A stretch of 64,000 nt of DNA from Trebonia sp963774945 (GTDB lineage: Bacteria > Actinomycetota > Actinomycetes > Streptosporangiales > Streptosporangiaceae): contig CAVZHA010000015.1 in the NCBI GenBank assembly GCA_963774945.1, positions 1 through 64,000 of the forward strand. Direction: 5' to 3'. The position numbers were made by a program, and so were the translations under genes. Position 1 is the first letter of the stretch. Each line of letters opens with the position of its first letter. Below the pieces are notes generated by a model. It searched no databases and was not told the DNA's origin. It saw only the letters and a list, made by a program, of their open reading frames with translations. Positions 27,291-35,023 of this stretch are shown in pieces.

Positions 27291-27344
27291 GATTCCGGGC
27301 TAACGCTGTTAAGGCCGGCCGGATCGGGCAGGTATTCCGAGTCG
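27291..27344 (+). repeat. 54-bp direct repeat, right copy
   Basis: Second copy of the repeat at 26960-27013, 87 percent identical, 331 bases downstream. Confidence 0.65.
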
Positions 27345-27393
27345 GCCCTGCAGGCAAGCCTGCCCTGCAAGCGGCCGGTGGCGGAGGGAAGCC

Positions 27394-27693
27394 ATGAGCC
27401 AGCACACGGCGCGGCCCGACCAGCATGGGCGGTCGGAAGACGAACGGCCAGAAGACGAAGATGCGGCCCGCCGGCAGGCCCGGCGGCCGGGAGTGAGGCA
27501 AGACGGCCCACGATCACGCCGGCCCCTCGACCGGCCGGCCGGCGATGACGGCGTGGGTCCTGACGAGCCCGGCGAGGGCGAGTTCGAGCTAACCGGCGAC
27601 AACGACCTCGGCCAGGCCGACCTCGGCCCGGCCGCCCCGGACGCCAGCGACCCGGACGCAGACTCCGGGCGGATCAGGAAAATAACCAGGTAG
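27394..27693 (+). CDS. Small highly charged, disordered protein
   Basis: A 99-residue frame from ATG 27394, preceded by GGAGGGA. It is almost all Arg, Asp, Glu, Gln, Gly and Pro (for example SEDERPEDEDAARRQARRPG) and ends RIRKITR. No domain is visible. The good ribosome-binding site is the main reason to list it; it may be a chance frame. It directly follows the right-hand direct repeat. Confidence 0.35.
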   Translation: MSQHTARPDQHGRSEDERPEDEDAARRQARRPGVRQDGPRSRRPLDRPAGDDGVGPDEPGEGEFELTGDNDLGQADLGPAAPDASDPDADSGRIRKITR

Positions 27694-27796
27694 AGCGGGT
27701 CGGCACCTGATCTCCTCAGCCCAGGATCGGTCGTGTTTGCGTCCGGCGTTGACGCGACATATCTTAAGTAGTAGGACGTGATGAGGAGTGAGCGAG

Positions 27797-28120
27797 ATGG
27801 CTGTTGGGTACACGGCCCGGACGATGAGGACGATGAGCTGGTCGACTAAGGCGGTTATCGCCGCCGCGCTGTTGGCGGTGCTGCTGGTCGCGGCCGTCCC
27901 GGTGGCGCTGTTGGTGGGCGTCTTCATGATGCTGTTCGGGCACGTGATCGCCGGACTGGCCCTGTTTGGCGGGTCGATCCTGGCTGCACTGGTGGCCGTG
28001 GTGATCGCGAGCATGAGCGGCGTGCGGCAGCTGCGCAAGATGATCCGACAGCACGGTTACAACGTGAGCCAGCTGCACAAGGTCACCCAGCTCGGCCAGG
28101 GCGACTACTACTACGAGTAA
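27797..28120 (+). CDS. Small two-helix membrane protein
   Basis: A 107-residue protein, MAVGYTARTMRTMSWSTKAV, with hydrophobic helices at about residues 20-46 (ending FMMLFGH) and 49-72 (AGLALFGGSILAALVAVVIA), then a basic cytoplasmic tail ending in YYYE. GATGAGGAG lies at good spacing before ATG 27797; GTG 27788 is also possible. No family is recognised. Confidence 0.6.
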   Translation: MAVGYTARTMRTMSWSTKAVIAAALLAVLLVAAVPVALLVGVFMMLFGHVIAGLALFGGSILAALVAVVIASMSGVRQLRKMIRQHGYNVSQLHKVTQLGQGDYYYE

Positions 28121-28143
28121 ACGCGCCTTTAGTTCGCGTCGGC

Positions 28144-28560
28144 TTAGTTCGCCTCGGCGCCGGCCGAGGCCATCGGCCAGCAGACCTCGGTCCGCCACTG
28201 GGCCTGGTCGGCGGTGTCGAACGGGCCGGTGAGGTACCGCTCCCGCACCGGTCCGACGCCGTCGCGGCCGTTGGCGGCGACGTAGCTGCCGAGCGCGGCG
28301 TAGCTGCGGTCGACGTCGCGGTGCGGCCCGACGTGCAGCGCGACCGCGTACCTGGCGGCCGGCAGCTGCCAGCCGACGCCGGTGCCGTCAATTGCGGGCG
28401 AGTCCCTGACCGGCAGGTAGACCCGCGCGTGGCCGGCGTCCTGGGTGAACAGCTCGTCGTCGTAGATGCCGCCGACCGGCCCGATCTGCTCAAGCCGGGC
28501 CGCCAGGGCGGCCGCCCGCAGGCCGGCCAGGGCGTCCAGCCACCAGCTGACTGCGCCAGG
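28144..28560 (-). pseudogene. C-terminal effector domain of a MerR/GyrI-like regulator, 5'-truncated
   Basis: Reads ALAARLEQIGPVGGIYDDEL, FTQDAGHARVYLPV and GWQLPAARYAVALHVGPHRD, the GyrI-like small-molecule-binding domain that normally forms the C-terminal half of MerR-type regulators. The DNA-binding half is absent: coding similarity stops at about 28560, where an oppositely oriented phosphotransferase fragment begins. It could still be a stand-alone binding domain, but no start codon with a ribosome-binding site is present. Confidence 0.6.
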
Positions 28561-29086
28561 CCCGTTCCTGGCCCTGAGCCATGGGGACGCGGAATCCAAC
28601 AACGTTCTGGTCCGCGAGTCAGGTCCCGCCGACGCCCGCCTGATCGACTTCGAGGATGCCGGCTACGCCCACGCCCTGGTCGACGCAGTCTGCCTGCACG
28701 TGCCCGGACCGGGGTGGATATCCGTCGGCGACCCGGGTGCCGCAGGCCTGGCCGATCAGTACCGCCGCGCCCTGGCCCGGGGCGTGCCTGAGGCGCAGGA
28801 CGACCGGCGCTACGGATTCGCCCTGGCAGCGGCCTGCATGTCCTGGGCGCTGTTGCGCCTGCACCGGTTCGCCGTGCTCGACACCCGCGCGCCGGGCGAC
28901 CACAGCCGGCTGCAGCTGGTGGAGACGCTGGAATCCGCCGCCCGGACCGCCGGCGCCCACCGCGCCCTGCCCCATCTGGCCGACTGGGCCCGGCGCACGG
29001 CCGGTGTGCTGCGCCGCCGCTGGCCCGACGCGGACCTGGACCTCACCGACTGGGCGAGGTTCCCGCCCTATTCGCCGCGACGTTAA
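28556..29086 (+). pseudogene. C-terminal half of an aminoglycoside-phosphotransferase-like kinase, 5'-truncated
   Basis: Coding similarity starts abruptly with FLALSHGDAESNNVLV (catalytic loop HGD..NxLV) and ADARLIDFEDAGYAHALVDA (the DFG-like metal motif), then the C-terminal helices to LDLTDWARFPPYSPRR. The ATP-binding N-lobe is missing. Its lost 5' end abuts the lost 5' end of the GyrI-like fragment on the other strand, so both were cut at one junction near 28555-28570. Confidence 0.65.
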
Positions 29087-29152
29087 CGCCCGGCATCGGG
29101 ATGGATTCGCCCAGCCGCTAGGTTTGTTGGCGTCGGGCAGAGGAGGAGCGTT

Positions 29153-29698
29153 GTGAGCGGACAGGCACGGATCTTGCTGGTATCGGGGAGCACCAGGAGA
29201 GGCTCGACCAACACCGCCGCGCTGGCGACGGCGGCGGAGATCGCGCCCAGCCAGGTGGCGGCGGTGCAGTACAGCGGCCTGGCCGAGCTGCCTGCGTTCA
29301 ATCCCGATCTTGACGGCGAGCTGCTGCCGGCCACCGCGGCGCGGCTGCGCGGGCAGATCGGCGAGTCCGACGCGGTGCTGTTCTGCACCCCTGAGTACGC
29401 GGGAACGCTGCCCGGCAGCCTCAAGAACCTCCTCGACTGGACCGTCGGCGGCGGCGAGTTCGACCGCAAGCCGGCCGCCTGGATCAACGTCGCCGCCCCG
29501 GGCCGGGGCAAGGGCGCCGAGGACTCCCTGATGGCCGTGCTCGGCTATGTCGGGGCCGACATCGTCGAGGCGGCCTGCCGCCGGATCCCGGTCGACCGCG
29601 ACGCGATCGGGCCGGACGGGACCGTGATCGGGCTGAAGTTCGCGGTCGAGATCGCCGAGGTCTGGGGCGCGCTGCTCAGCCATCTCGGCAAGCTCTGA
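29153..29698 (+). CDS. NADPH-dependent FMN reductase
   Basis: A 181-residue flavodoxin-fold enzyme: ILLVSGSTRRGSTNTAALAT (FMN phosphate loop), DAVLFCTPEYAGTLPGSLKN then LLDW (the family signature PEYxxxxPGxLKN), and the final RIPVDRDAIGPDGTVIG. It should reduce FMN, quinones or chromate with NADPH. GTG 29153 follows GAGGAGGAG. No break is seen. It could supply FMNH2 to flavin monooxygenases of the kind found elsewhere in this window, but is not adjacent to them. Confidence 0.88.
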   Translation: MSGQARILLVSGSTRRGSTNTAALATAAEIAPSQVAAVQYSGLAELPAFNPDLDGELLPATAARLRGQIGESDAVLFCTPEYAGTLPGSLKNLLDWTVGGGEFDRKPAAWINVAAPGRGKGAEDSLMAVLGYVGADIVEAACRRIPVDRDAIGPDGTVIGLKFAVEIAEVWGALLSHLGKL

Positions 29699-29821
29699 CG
29701 ATCACGCTAGCCCTGGTCGCGGCCGGCAACTATTTCTGATGCCCTGTTGGAGTTAGCGGTTCAGTATGGTACAGAATTTAACAGGAGCTTACGTTAAAGC
29801 GTGTTAGCGGAGGGATTCCTG

Positions 29822-31066
29822 GTGCTCGACCTGTCGTTGTTCCCACCGACTACGGTCATCGACGGCACAGACCTTAGAGTCGGAGGCTGCTCAGTCACCG
29901 CAATAAGCAACGACTTCGGCACACCTGTGTTTATCATAGATGAGGCGACGCTAAGATCTCGGGCTCGCGAGTATATTCATGAATTCAAAGCTCAGCACTC
30001 AAGAAGCCGAATCTGCTTCGCCGTTAAGTCATTTCCATCCGTCTCCATAATTAAGGTATTGGCCGAGGAAGGGATGGGCTTTGATGTCGTGGGCGCAGGC
30101 GAACTGCGCATCGCGCTAGCCACCGGGGCGGATCCAGCCACGATTGTCATGCACGGCAACGCCAAAACGGACGATGACATCCGGGCGGCGATCGATGCGC
30201 ATATCGGATACATCGTTGTCGACAGCTTCGACGACATCTGTCGCATTGAGAAGTTCGCGACAGAGCTCGTTCCCGTGCTACTTCGAGTATCGCCTGCCAT
30301 CGAGGTGTCAACTCATGACGCGCTCGCCACCGGCAGTGCAGCGACGAAATTCGGACTGCCTATTGATCAGGTGCCGGATGCGATTTCCCGCATGCGATCC
30401 GTCGCCACCATCGATCTGCAAGGACTGCATGTTCATATTGGATCCCAGATTCTCAATCTGGAGCAATTCGAGGCCGGAGTTGCCGCCTTGGCAAGGCTCG
30501 AGCAGTTCTCTGTCTATGATCTCGGCGGCGGCCTTGGCGTGCGCTACGTGCACGACGACGAATCACCGAGCATCGGCGAGTACGCCAAGCGGTTGACCGG
30601 CGCCTTGCACAAGGAATTTGGCGAGAACACAGAACTCCTCGTCGAACCGGGCCGTTCCCTGGTTGCCCCCGTTGGCGTCACGCTGTATCGCATCGTCACC
30701 GTTAAACGGACGAGCAGGACCTACGTGGCCGTGGACGGAGGAATGGGCGATAATTTGGAGCACTCTCTATACGGGCAGAACTTCTCCCCGCTTGTGGTTG
30801 GCCGCTGGGAAGAAGAGCAGGTGGTCGCGGACCTGGTCGGCCGACATTGCGAGTCCGGAGATGTCATCACTCCGCATATTAATTTGGCCAATCCACAGGT
30901 TGGAGATCTCATCGCAGTCCCCGTTACCGGAGCGTACTGCTTTACGATGTCAAACAACTACAATGCCGCCCTGCGACCACCAGTCGTCTTCTGCAAGGAG
31001 GGAATTGCAAGGCTGGGGGTCCGGCGCGAGACATTCGAGGACCTGACGGCTCGCGAAGTCAGTTAG
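29822..31066 (+). CDS. Diaminopimelate/ornithine decarboxylase-like PLP enzyme (fold type III)
   Basis: A 414-residue alanine-racemase-fold decarboxylase. PLP lysine: ICFAVKSFPSV. Other signatures: LHVHIGSQI, VYDLGGGLGV, LLVEPGRSLVAPVG, RHCESGDVI (catalytic Cys) and TGAYCFTMSNNYNAALRPP. Where diaminopimelate decarboxylases read DxxRPALYG, this protein reads DNLEHSLYG, losing the substrate-side Arg. GTG 29822 has GGAGGG seven bases upstream; GTG 29801 is the longer option. Codon use is less GC-rich than in the neighbours, suggesting recent transfer. It stands alone before the SCO2521-like block and probably decarboxylates a modified amino acid rather than serving lysine synthesis. Confidence 0.85.
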   Translation: MLDLSLFPPTTVIDGTDLRVGGCSVTAISNDFGTPVFIIDEATLRSRAREYIHEFKAQHSRSRICFAVKSFPSVSIIKVLAEEGMGFDVVGAGELRIALATGADPATIVMHGNAKTDDDIRAAIDAHIGYIVVDSFDDICRIEKFATELVPVLLRVSPAIEVSTHDALATGSAATKFGLPIDQVPDAISRMRSVATIDLQGLHVHIGSQILNLEQFEAGVAALARLEQFSVYDLGGGLGVRYVHDDESPSIGEYAKRLTGALHKEFGENTELLVEPGRSLVAPVGVTLYRIVTVKRTSRTYVAVDGGMGDNLEHSLYGQNFSPLVVGRWEEEQVVADLVGRHCESGDVITPHINLANPQVGDLIAVPVTGAYCFTMSNNYNAALRPPVVFCKEGIARLGVRRETFEDLTAREVS

Positions 31067-31156
31067 GGTAACGCTCGCCCCTATTGCGCGACAAGGGCTC
31101 TGTATGATGAAATAATATGAGATTAGACAAGGTGAGGTAATCGCGATGGATCGGAT

Positions 31157-32161
31157 TTGCGCGGCCAGGTGGCACCGGGCAAGCGGGATCATCTGACCGT
31201 GCCGCTGACTATCGGAGAGGTGCAGACCGGCCTCCTGCTCACCTCCGCCGCAGTGCCCGTCGACACGGCCGTGGAACTGCTCGCGATCGTGCCCGGCGGA
31301 TCGGTGCGGACGCGCCAGCGTCCGATCCGCTACGCGTGGTCGCCCCAGGTGCTGACCGGGGTGGACTGCTCCGCGCCGCTGGCCGACCGCCGCGAGGTGA
31401 GGATTGTCGGCGCCCCGGCCACTCAGGTGTCCCTGACCGACGGGCACATCGTTCAGGCCGGGACCTACGCAACGTTCCGCCACGACCCGGCCGGCCGCCG
31501 TCGCCCCTGGTCGCACTATCTCGCCCAGCCGGGGGTGCTTGAGGTCTTGGGCAAGGCGTCTAACGAGAGCCTCTCGACCGGTTTCCTGCGCGGGCCGTCG
31601 GAACCGACGCACCTTGATCTGGGCGGGGTGAACGTACGGGCGCTCGCGTCGATTCAGCGCAGCGATTATCTGGACCACATCCCGCCGTTTCCGAGCCGCC
31701 GTACTCGGCTGCGCTGGTCCGCCGAGACGTCGGACGACGGGCAAGATATCGCCTTCACGCTCGGCCCGGACGGGCTGCGGACCGTGCAGTTGCGGACCTC
31801 GGAGCCAGACCCCCGCGCGCTCGCGAACTTCTTCGCCGACCTCGCCCTGCATGACTGGCTTCTGTCTACCCTGCTTGACCTAGTGGACCGGGCCGTCGCC
31901 CGCAGTCGCCCGGCCGCCGAACTGATCGGCCTGCTCCGCCCCGGCATCGACCATCTGGTGCACGCCTGGATGCCGACCGCGCACGCGAGCAGAACCCTGG
32001 ACAGGATCTGGCGCGAGCTCGACCTGCGGTCGGGGTTCTCGCTGCAATGGCAGAAGACGGTCGAGCGGATACGCGACCAGCTTTCCGTGGGCCTCATCGA
32101 GTCGCTGCAGCCGCATACCGAGTCCGCTTCTATTGAGTCGCCGAGGTCGGAGTCCGCATGA
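31157..32161 (+). CDS. SCO2521-family-like protein
   Basis: A 334-residue protein with LTIGEVQTGLLLTSAAVPVD, VRTRQRPIRYAWSPQVLTGV and GRRRPWSHYLAQPGVLEVLG, which matches my memory of the uncharacterised SCO2521 family of Streptomyces. No catalytic motif is visible. TTG 31157 and GTG 31199 are possible starts; an ATG at 31146 with an excellent AGGTGAGG site is in another frame, so a frameshift near 31150-31200 is likely. Its stop overlaps the next start (ATGA), giving translational coupling. Confidence 0.72.
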   Translation: MRGQVAPGKRDHLTVPLTIGEVQTGLLLTSAAVPVDTAVELLAIVPGGSVRTRQRPIRYAWSPQVLTGVDCSAPLADRREVRIVGAPATQVSLTDGHIVQAGTYATFRHDPAGRRRPWSHYLAQPGVLEVLGKASNESLSTGFLRGPSEPTHLDLGGVNVRALASIQRSDYLDHIPPFPSRRTRLRWSAETSDDGQDIAFTLGPDGLRTVQLRTSEPDPRALANFFADLALHDWLLSTLLDLVDRAVARSRPAAELIGLLRPGIDHLVHAWMPTAHASRTLDRIWRELDLRSGFSLQWQKTVERIRDQLSVGLIESLQPHTESASIESPRSESA

Positions 32162-33105
32162 CCACCGCGCAAATGAACCGAAGCCTCGTCCAGGGAATCA
32201 TCCTCAAGATTGGGCTCCCGCTGCTCATCGCCCTGATCACGCTGACCGCGGCAAATCTGGGCGGCCTGCGGGCTGACGATTGCCTGGCGCTGGCCACGGT
32301 CGTCGGGTTCGCCGTCGCGCTCATTCTCTTTGTCGTGGACACCGAGACACGGCTGTCGGCCGTCGGCGAGAGAGTCACCGCCGGTTTCGAGCAGATCGGC
32401 CGGCTGTCTGAACTGTCGGCGAAGATGGAGCGGTCCGGTCTCGGGCCGACGCTGACGGAGTTCCTGGAGACCGCCAGTCAGGTCGACAGGCAGGTTAACC
32501 CGCTGCTGCGCCGCCTCGCGACCCGGGAGGTCGAGCGGATCAGCTCGTTCGCGCGCCAGTTGCAGGCCGGCGGCGAGATCGGCTATGACGGCGAAGACCG
32601 GGAGTGGCTACTCGGTCTGACCCAGGAGGCGCAGGCGTCGATCGACGCGATTTCCCTGTCCACGGTGGACGCCGGGGTGCTCGGCCTCGACGGCGGGCTC
32701 TGGACGAGCGACCTGGGCATCCGCTATCTCGAAGACCAGCGGAAGGCGATCGCCAGGCAGGTCCGCATCCGCCGTATCTTCGTGTTCGAGGCCGAGACCC
32801 TGGCCCAGGACGAGAGCTTCCAGCGCGTCGCCCGGATGCAGCGCAACGCCGGGGTCCAGGTCCGCATGCTGGATCAGAAGCTCATCCCCGACTATCTGCA
32901 GTCGACGATCTTCGACTTCATCATCTTCGACGGGCTTGTCAGTTACGAGACGGCGGCGGTCGCGCAGTTCACCGCCGACCAGCCGCGGCCGGGCACGCTG
33001 CGGACCCGGCTGGCACCAGATCCGAACTGGGTCCGTGACCTCGAGCAGCGATTCGAGCACTTGTGGCACGTCGCCGACCCAAAGCGCCCGATCGACGACG
33101 ATTAA
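32158..33105 (+). CDS. Two-helix membrane protein with a cytoplasmic domain, coupled to the SCO2521-like gene
   Basis: A 315-residue protein. Helices are at about residues 13-32 (IILKIGLPLLIALITLTAAN) and 43-62 (LALATVVGFAVALILFVVDT), followed by a helical linker (~65-150). The ~150-residue C-terminal domain contains VRIRRIFVFEAETLAQDESF, GVQVRMLDQKLIPDY and FIIFDGLVSYETAAVAQF. That pattern recalls small domains that sit at the ends of conflict-system proteins, but I cannot name it. The ATG overlaps the previous stop by four bases. It converges on the SCO2522-like gene, 15 bases away. Confidence 0.75.
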   Translation: MTTAQMNRSLVQGIILKIGLPLLIALITLTAANLGGLRADDCLALATVVGFAVALILFVVDTETRLSAVGERVTAGFEQIGRLSELSAKMERSGLGPTLTEFLETASQVDRQVNPLLRRLATREVERISSFARQLQAGGEIGYDGEDREWLLGLTQEAQASIDAISLSTVDAGVLGLDGGLWTSDLGIRYLEDQRKAIARQVRIRRIFVFEAETLAQDESFQRVARMQRNAGVQVRMLDQKLIPDYLQSTIFDFIIFDGLVSYETAAVAQFTADQPRPGTLRTRLAPDPNWVRDLEQRFEHLWHVADPKRPIDDD

Positions 33106-33120
33106 CCGAAACATGCCCCG

Positions 33121-34104
33121 TCAGGCCGGATCGACGTCTCCCGGGGCGGCGAACACGTACCGGATCCGGTCGACCAACTCGGCTGGCAGTTGCATCGAAT
33201 CACGCGCGGCCCGGCCGGTCGCCTCCGCGAAGACGCCGCTGTCCTGCGCGAACTGGCTGAGGATGGTCCGTACCGCCAGTTCGACCGGCAGGAACCGGGG
33301 CGACAAGACGGAGAGCGTGGTGTAGGCGGCGAACGCGGCCGCCTGTGGCCTGAGCCTGATGACCGCGGGGAGATGATCCCAGTCATCCGGGAAGGACGGA
33401 TCGGACCAGTCCCGGGGAGCCACGACCGGATGCCCGCGGTCGCGCAGCAGCCCGAGCCGCAGCAACTGCCAGACGGCCGCCAGCATCGGGCACGACCAGG
33501 TCCGCTGCCCGCCCCGGTCATCCCAGAGCTCGACGTCGACGAAGATAGAATGCCGTCGGCGTGCGCTTTCCCGCGGTGGCTGCCATGGGACTTGCCGGGC
33601 CATCGCCTCGGCCTGCGAGGTGCCGGGCGACCGCTCCCCGTTGGTCAGCCAGCCGGTCTCCAGGAGCGGCGGACGACCGCCGGTGGTTCCCGGCACCGGC
33701 TCGGTCACCAGGCTGCCCAGCGTCAGGCTGGCCGGACTGACACCGTTCGCGCTCGCGCAGGCCGACTCGCGCGCCAGGTAGTCGATCTCCACCCCTTCGC
33801 GTTCCGCCGCCGCCAGCACCATCGGGATCACCTCGGCCGGCGACGAGAACCGGCTGAAATAATCGTCGATGAGGAAGCAGGTGCTGACCCGGACGGACTT
33901 CTTGTCGCAGCCGACGGCCTGCGGGATTCGGGCGGCCCGGGCCCAGGGCGCCGCGGCCGCGAAGCTGCGCCGGACGGCGTCCACGCCGTCCGCGAGATCC
34001 TCCATGTAGAGATGGCCAATCTCAACCGACACGTGGGCCAGCGCGAGCGACTCGACCTTGGGGTCGGCGCTGGTCTCCAGGAACTCGGTCTTGATCTCGC
34101 TCAC
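33121..34104 (-). CDS. SCO2522-family-like protein
   Basis: A 327-residue protein starting VSEIKTEFLETSADPKVESL. It contains SVRVSTCFLIDDYFSRFSSP and AEVIPMVLAAAEREGVEIDY, then HSIFVDVELWDDRGGQRTWS and LAAVWQLLRLGLLRDRG, as I recall for the SCO2522 family; its function is unknown. GTG 34104 overlaps the stop of the ParA-like gene (GTGA), a tight operon. No membrane segment or known catalytic motif is seen. Confidence 0.75.
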   Translation of the reverse strand: MSEIKTEFLETSADPKVESLALAHVSVEIGHLYMEDLADGVDAVRRSFAAAAPWARAARIPQAVGCDKKSVRVSTCFLIDDYFSRFSSPAEVIPMVLAAAEREGVEIDYLARESACASANGVSPASLTLGSLVTEPVPGTTGGRPPLLETGWLTNGERSPGTSQAEAMARQVPWQPPRESARRRHSIFVDVELWDDRGGQRTWSCPMLAAVWQLLRLGLLRDRGHPVVAPRDWSDPSFPDDWDHLPAVIRLRPQAAAFAAYTTLSVLSPRFLPVELAVRTILSQFAQDSGVFAEATGRAARDSMQLPAELVDRIRYVFAAPGDVDPA

Positions 34105-35021
34105 AGCGGTTCCCAGGCGGAGTCGTCGGTGATTTTCTTGGCGATCGAATCGAACGCCTCGGTTGTCGCCTCGTTGGCGACACGACTGGCCCGCACATCG
34201 CTGTCGGTGATCAGCTGCTCGCGCCACTGCAGAATGGGGTCAAGGGGCACCGCGCCGAGCATGGTTGAGCGTCCAACGCCGTGCTCGGCCGCCAACTGCT
34301 GCAGACCCCGGTTGGCCTCGCGGAGCCAGGCGAGCTGCTCCTGCCGCAACCCCGACAGGTCCGGCGCGTTGGGGTCCACGATCGCGGTGCGGACGAAGCG
34401 GATGTCGTCGATGAACTGATCGCGGTCGCGCCCGTGCGCCTCGCTGATGTCGAGCAGCCCCCGTTCGCCGTACACGAGGCCGTGCGCGGCCAGGATGTGC
34501 TGCCTGGTCCAGCGGTGGAACACCAGCCACCGCGTGGTCACGTTGATGAGAGCGGGTGAAGAGGTGGCCGCGATGACGATGTCGGCCGCGTAGGAGCGCC
34601 CGGCGCTCAGGTCAACCAGCACGACTTCGAATTCACCGTGCAGCCGGAGGAAGAGGTCGATGCAGCGGTCAACCACGGCGCGGTCGAACGAGAACTCGCC
34701 TCCGTTGGCGTCGCCGGGAACCAGCACGAGCCGCCCGGTCCCGGGCGGGCGCTGGCGGAGGTCGAGTCGATCGGAGTGCTGCCAGACATCGCACGGCTCC
34801 TCGGCCGATGACCGGCCGAGGAGGTACGAGTGGGTTCCGTTGCCGGTCTTGGTGCCACGGGTGAGCGCGCTGATGCCGAAGATCGCTCCCGCCGTCGGCG
34901 AGCCGAAGTCGAAATCTACGTAGCACGCGTCGCTGCCTTGCAGCGCGCGCCGGTAGATGACATTGCTTCCGGTCACCGACCGGCCGGTGCCGCCCTTGTC
35001 CGATGTCGCGATGACGATCAT
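34101..35021 (-). CDS. SCO2523-family-like variant P-loop ATPase (ParA/MinD fold)
   Basis: A 306-residue protein starting MIVIATSDKGGTGRSVTGSN, a deviant Walker A in which the ParA/MinD KGGxGKT/S reads KGGTGRS. ACYVDFDFGSPTAG fills the Walker A' position and FEVVLVDLSAGRSYAADIVI the Walker B position. It may bind nucleotide with altered hydrolysis and act as a switch or membrane-positioning protein. It starts 2 bases after the SCO2524-like stop and overlaps the SCO2522-like start, so the three genes form one unit. Confidence 0.82.
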   Translation of the reverse strand: MIVIATSDKGGTGRSVTGSNVIYRRALQGSDACYVDFDFGSPTAGAIFGISALTRGTKTGNGTHSYLLGRSSAEEPCDVWQHSDRLDLRQRPPGTGRLVLVPGDANGGEFSFDRAVVDRCIDLFLRLHGEFEVVLVDLSAGRSYAADIVIAATSSPALINVTTRWLVFHRWTRQHILAAHGLVYGERGLLDISEAHGRDRDQFIDDIRFVRTAIVDPNAPDLSGLRQEQLAWLREANRGLQQLAAEHGVGRSTMLGAVPLDPILQWREQLITDSDVRASRVANEATTEAFDSIAKKITDDSAWEPL

Positions 35022-35023
35022 GG

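Larger units (their letters stand above)
27014..27393. other. Non-coding segment between and beyond direct repeats
   Basis: About 380 bases without a credible gene. It contains the only AT-rich island of this area (27020-27210), four copies of a 21-bp repeat, the right-hand 54-bp repeat, and a GC-rich tail leading to the small gene at 27394. Confidence 0.6.

Noticed and set aside
26960..27344. Complete insertion sequence between the direct repeats
   Set aside because: The segment is under 300 bases, has no transposase coding capacity and no terminal inverted repeats at the direct repeats.
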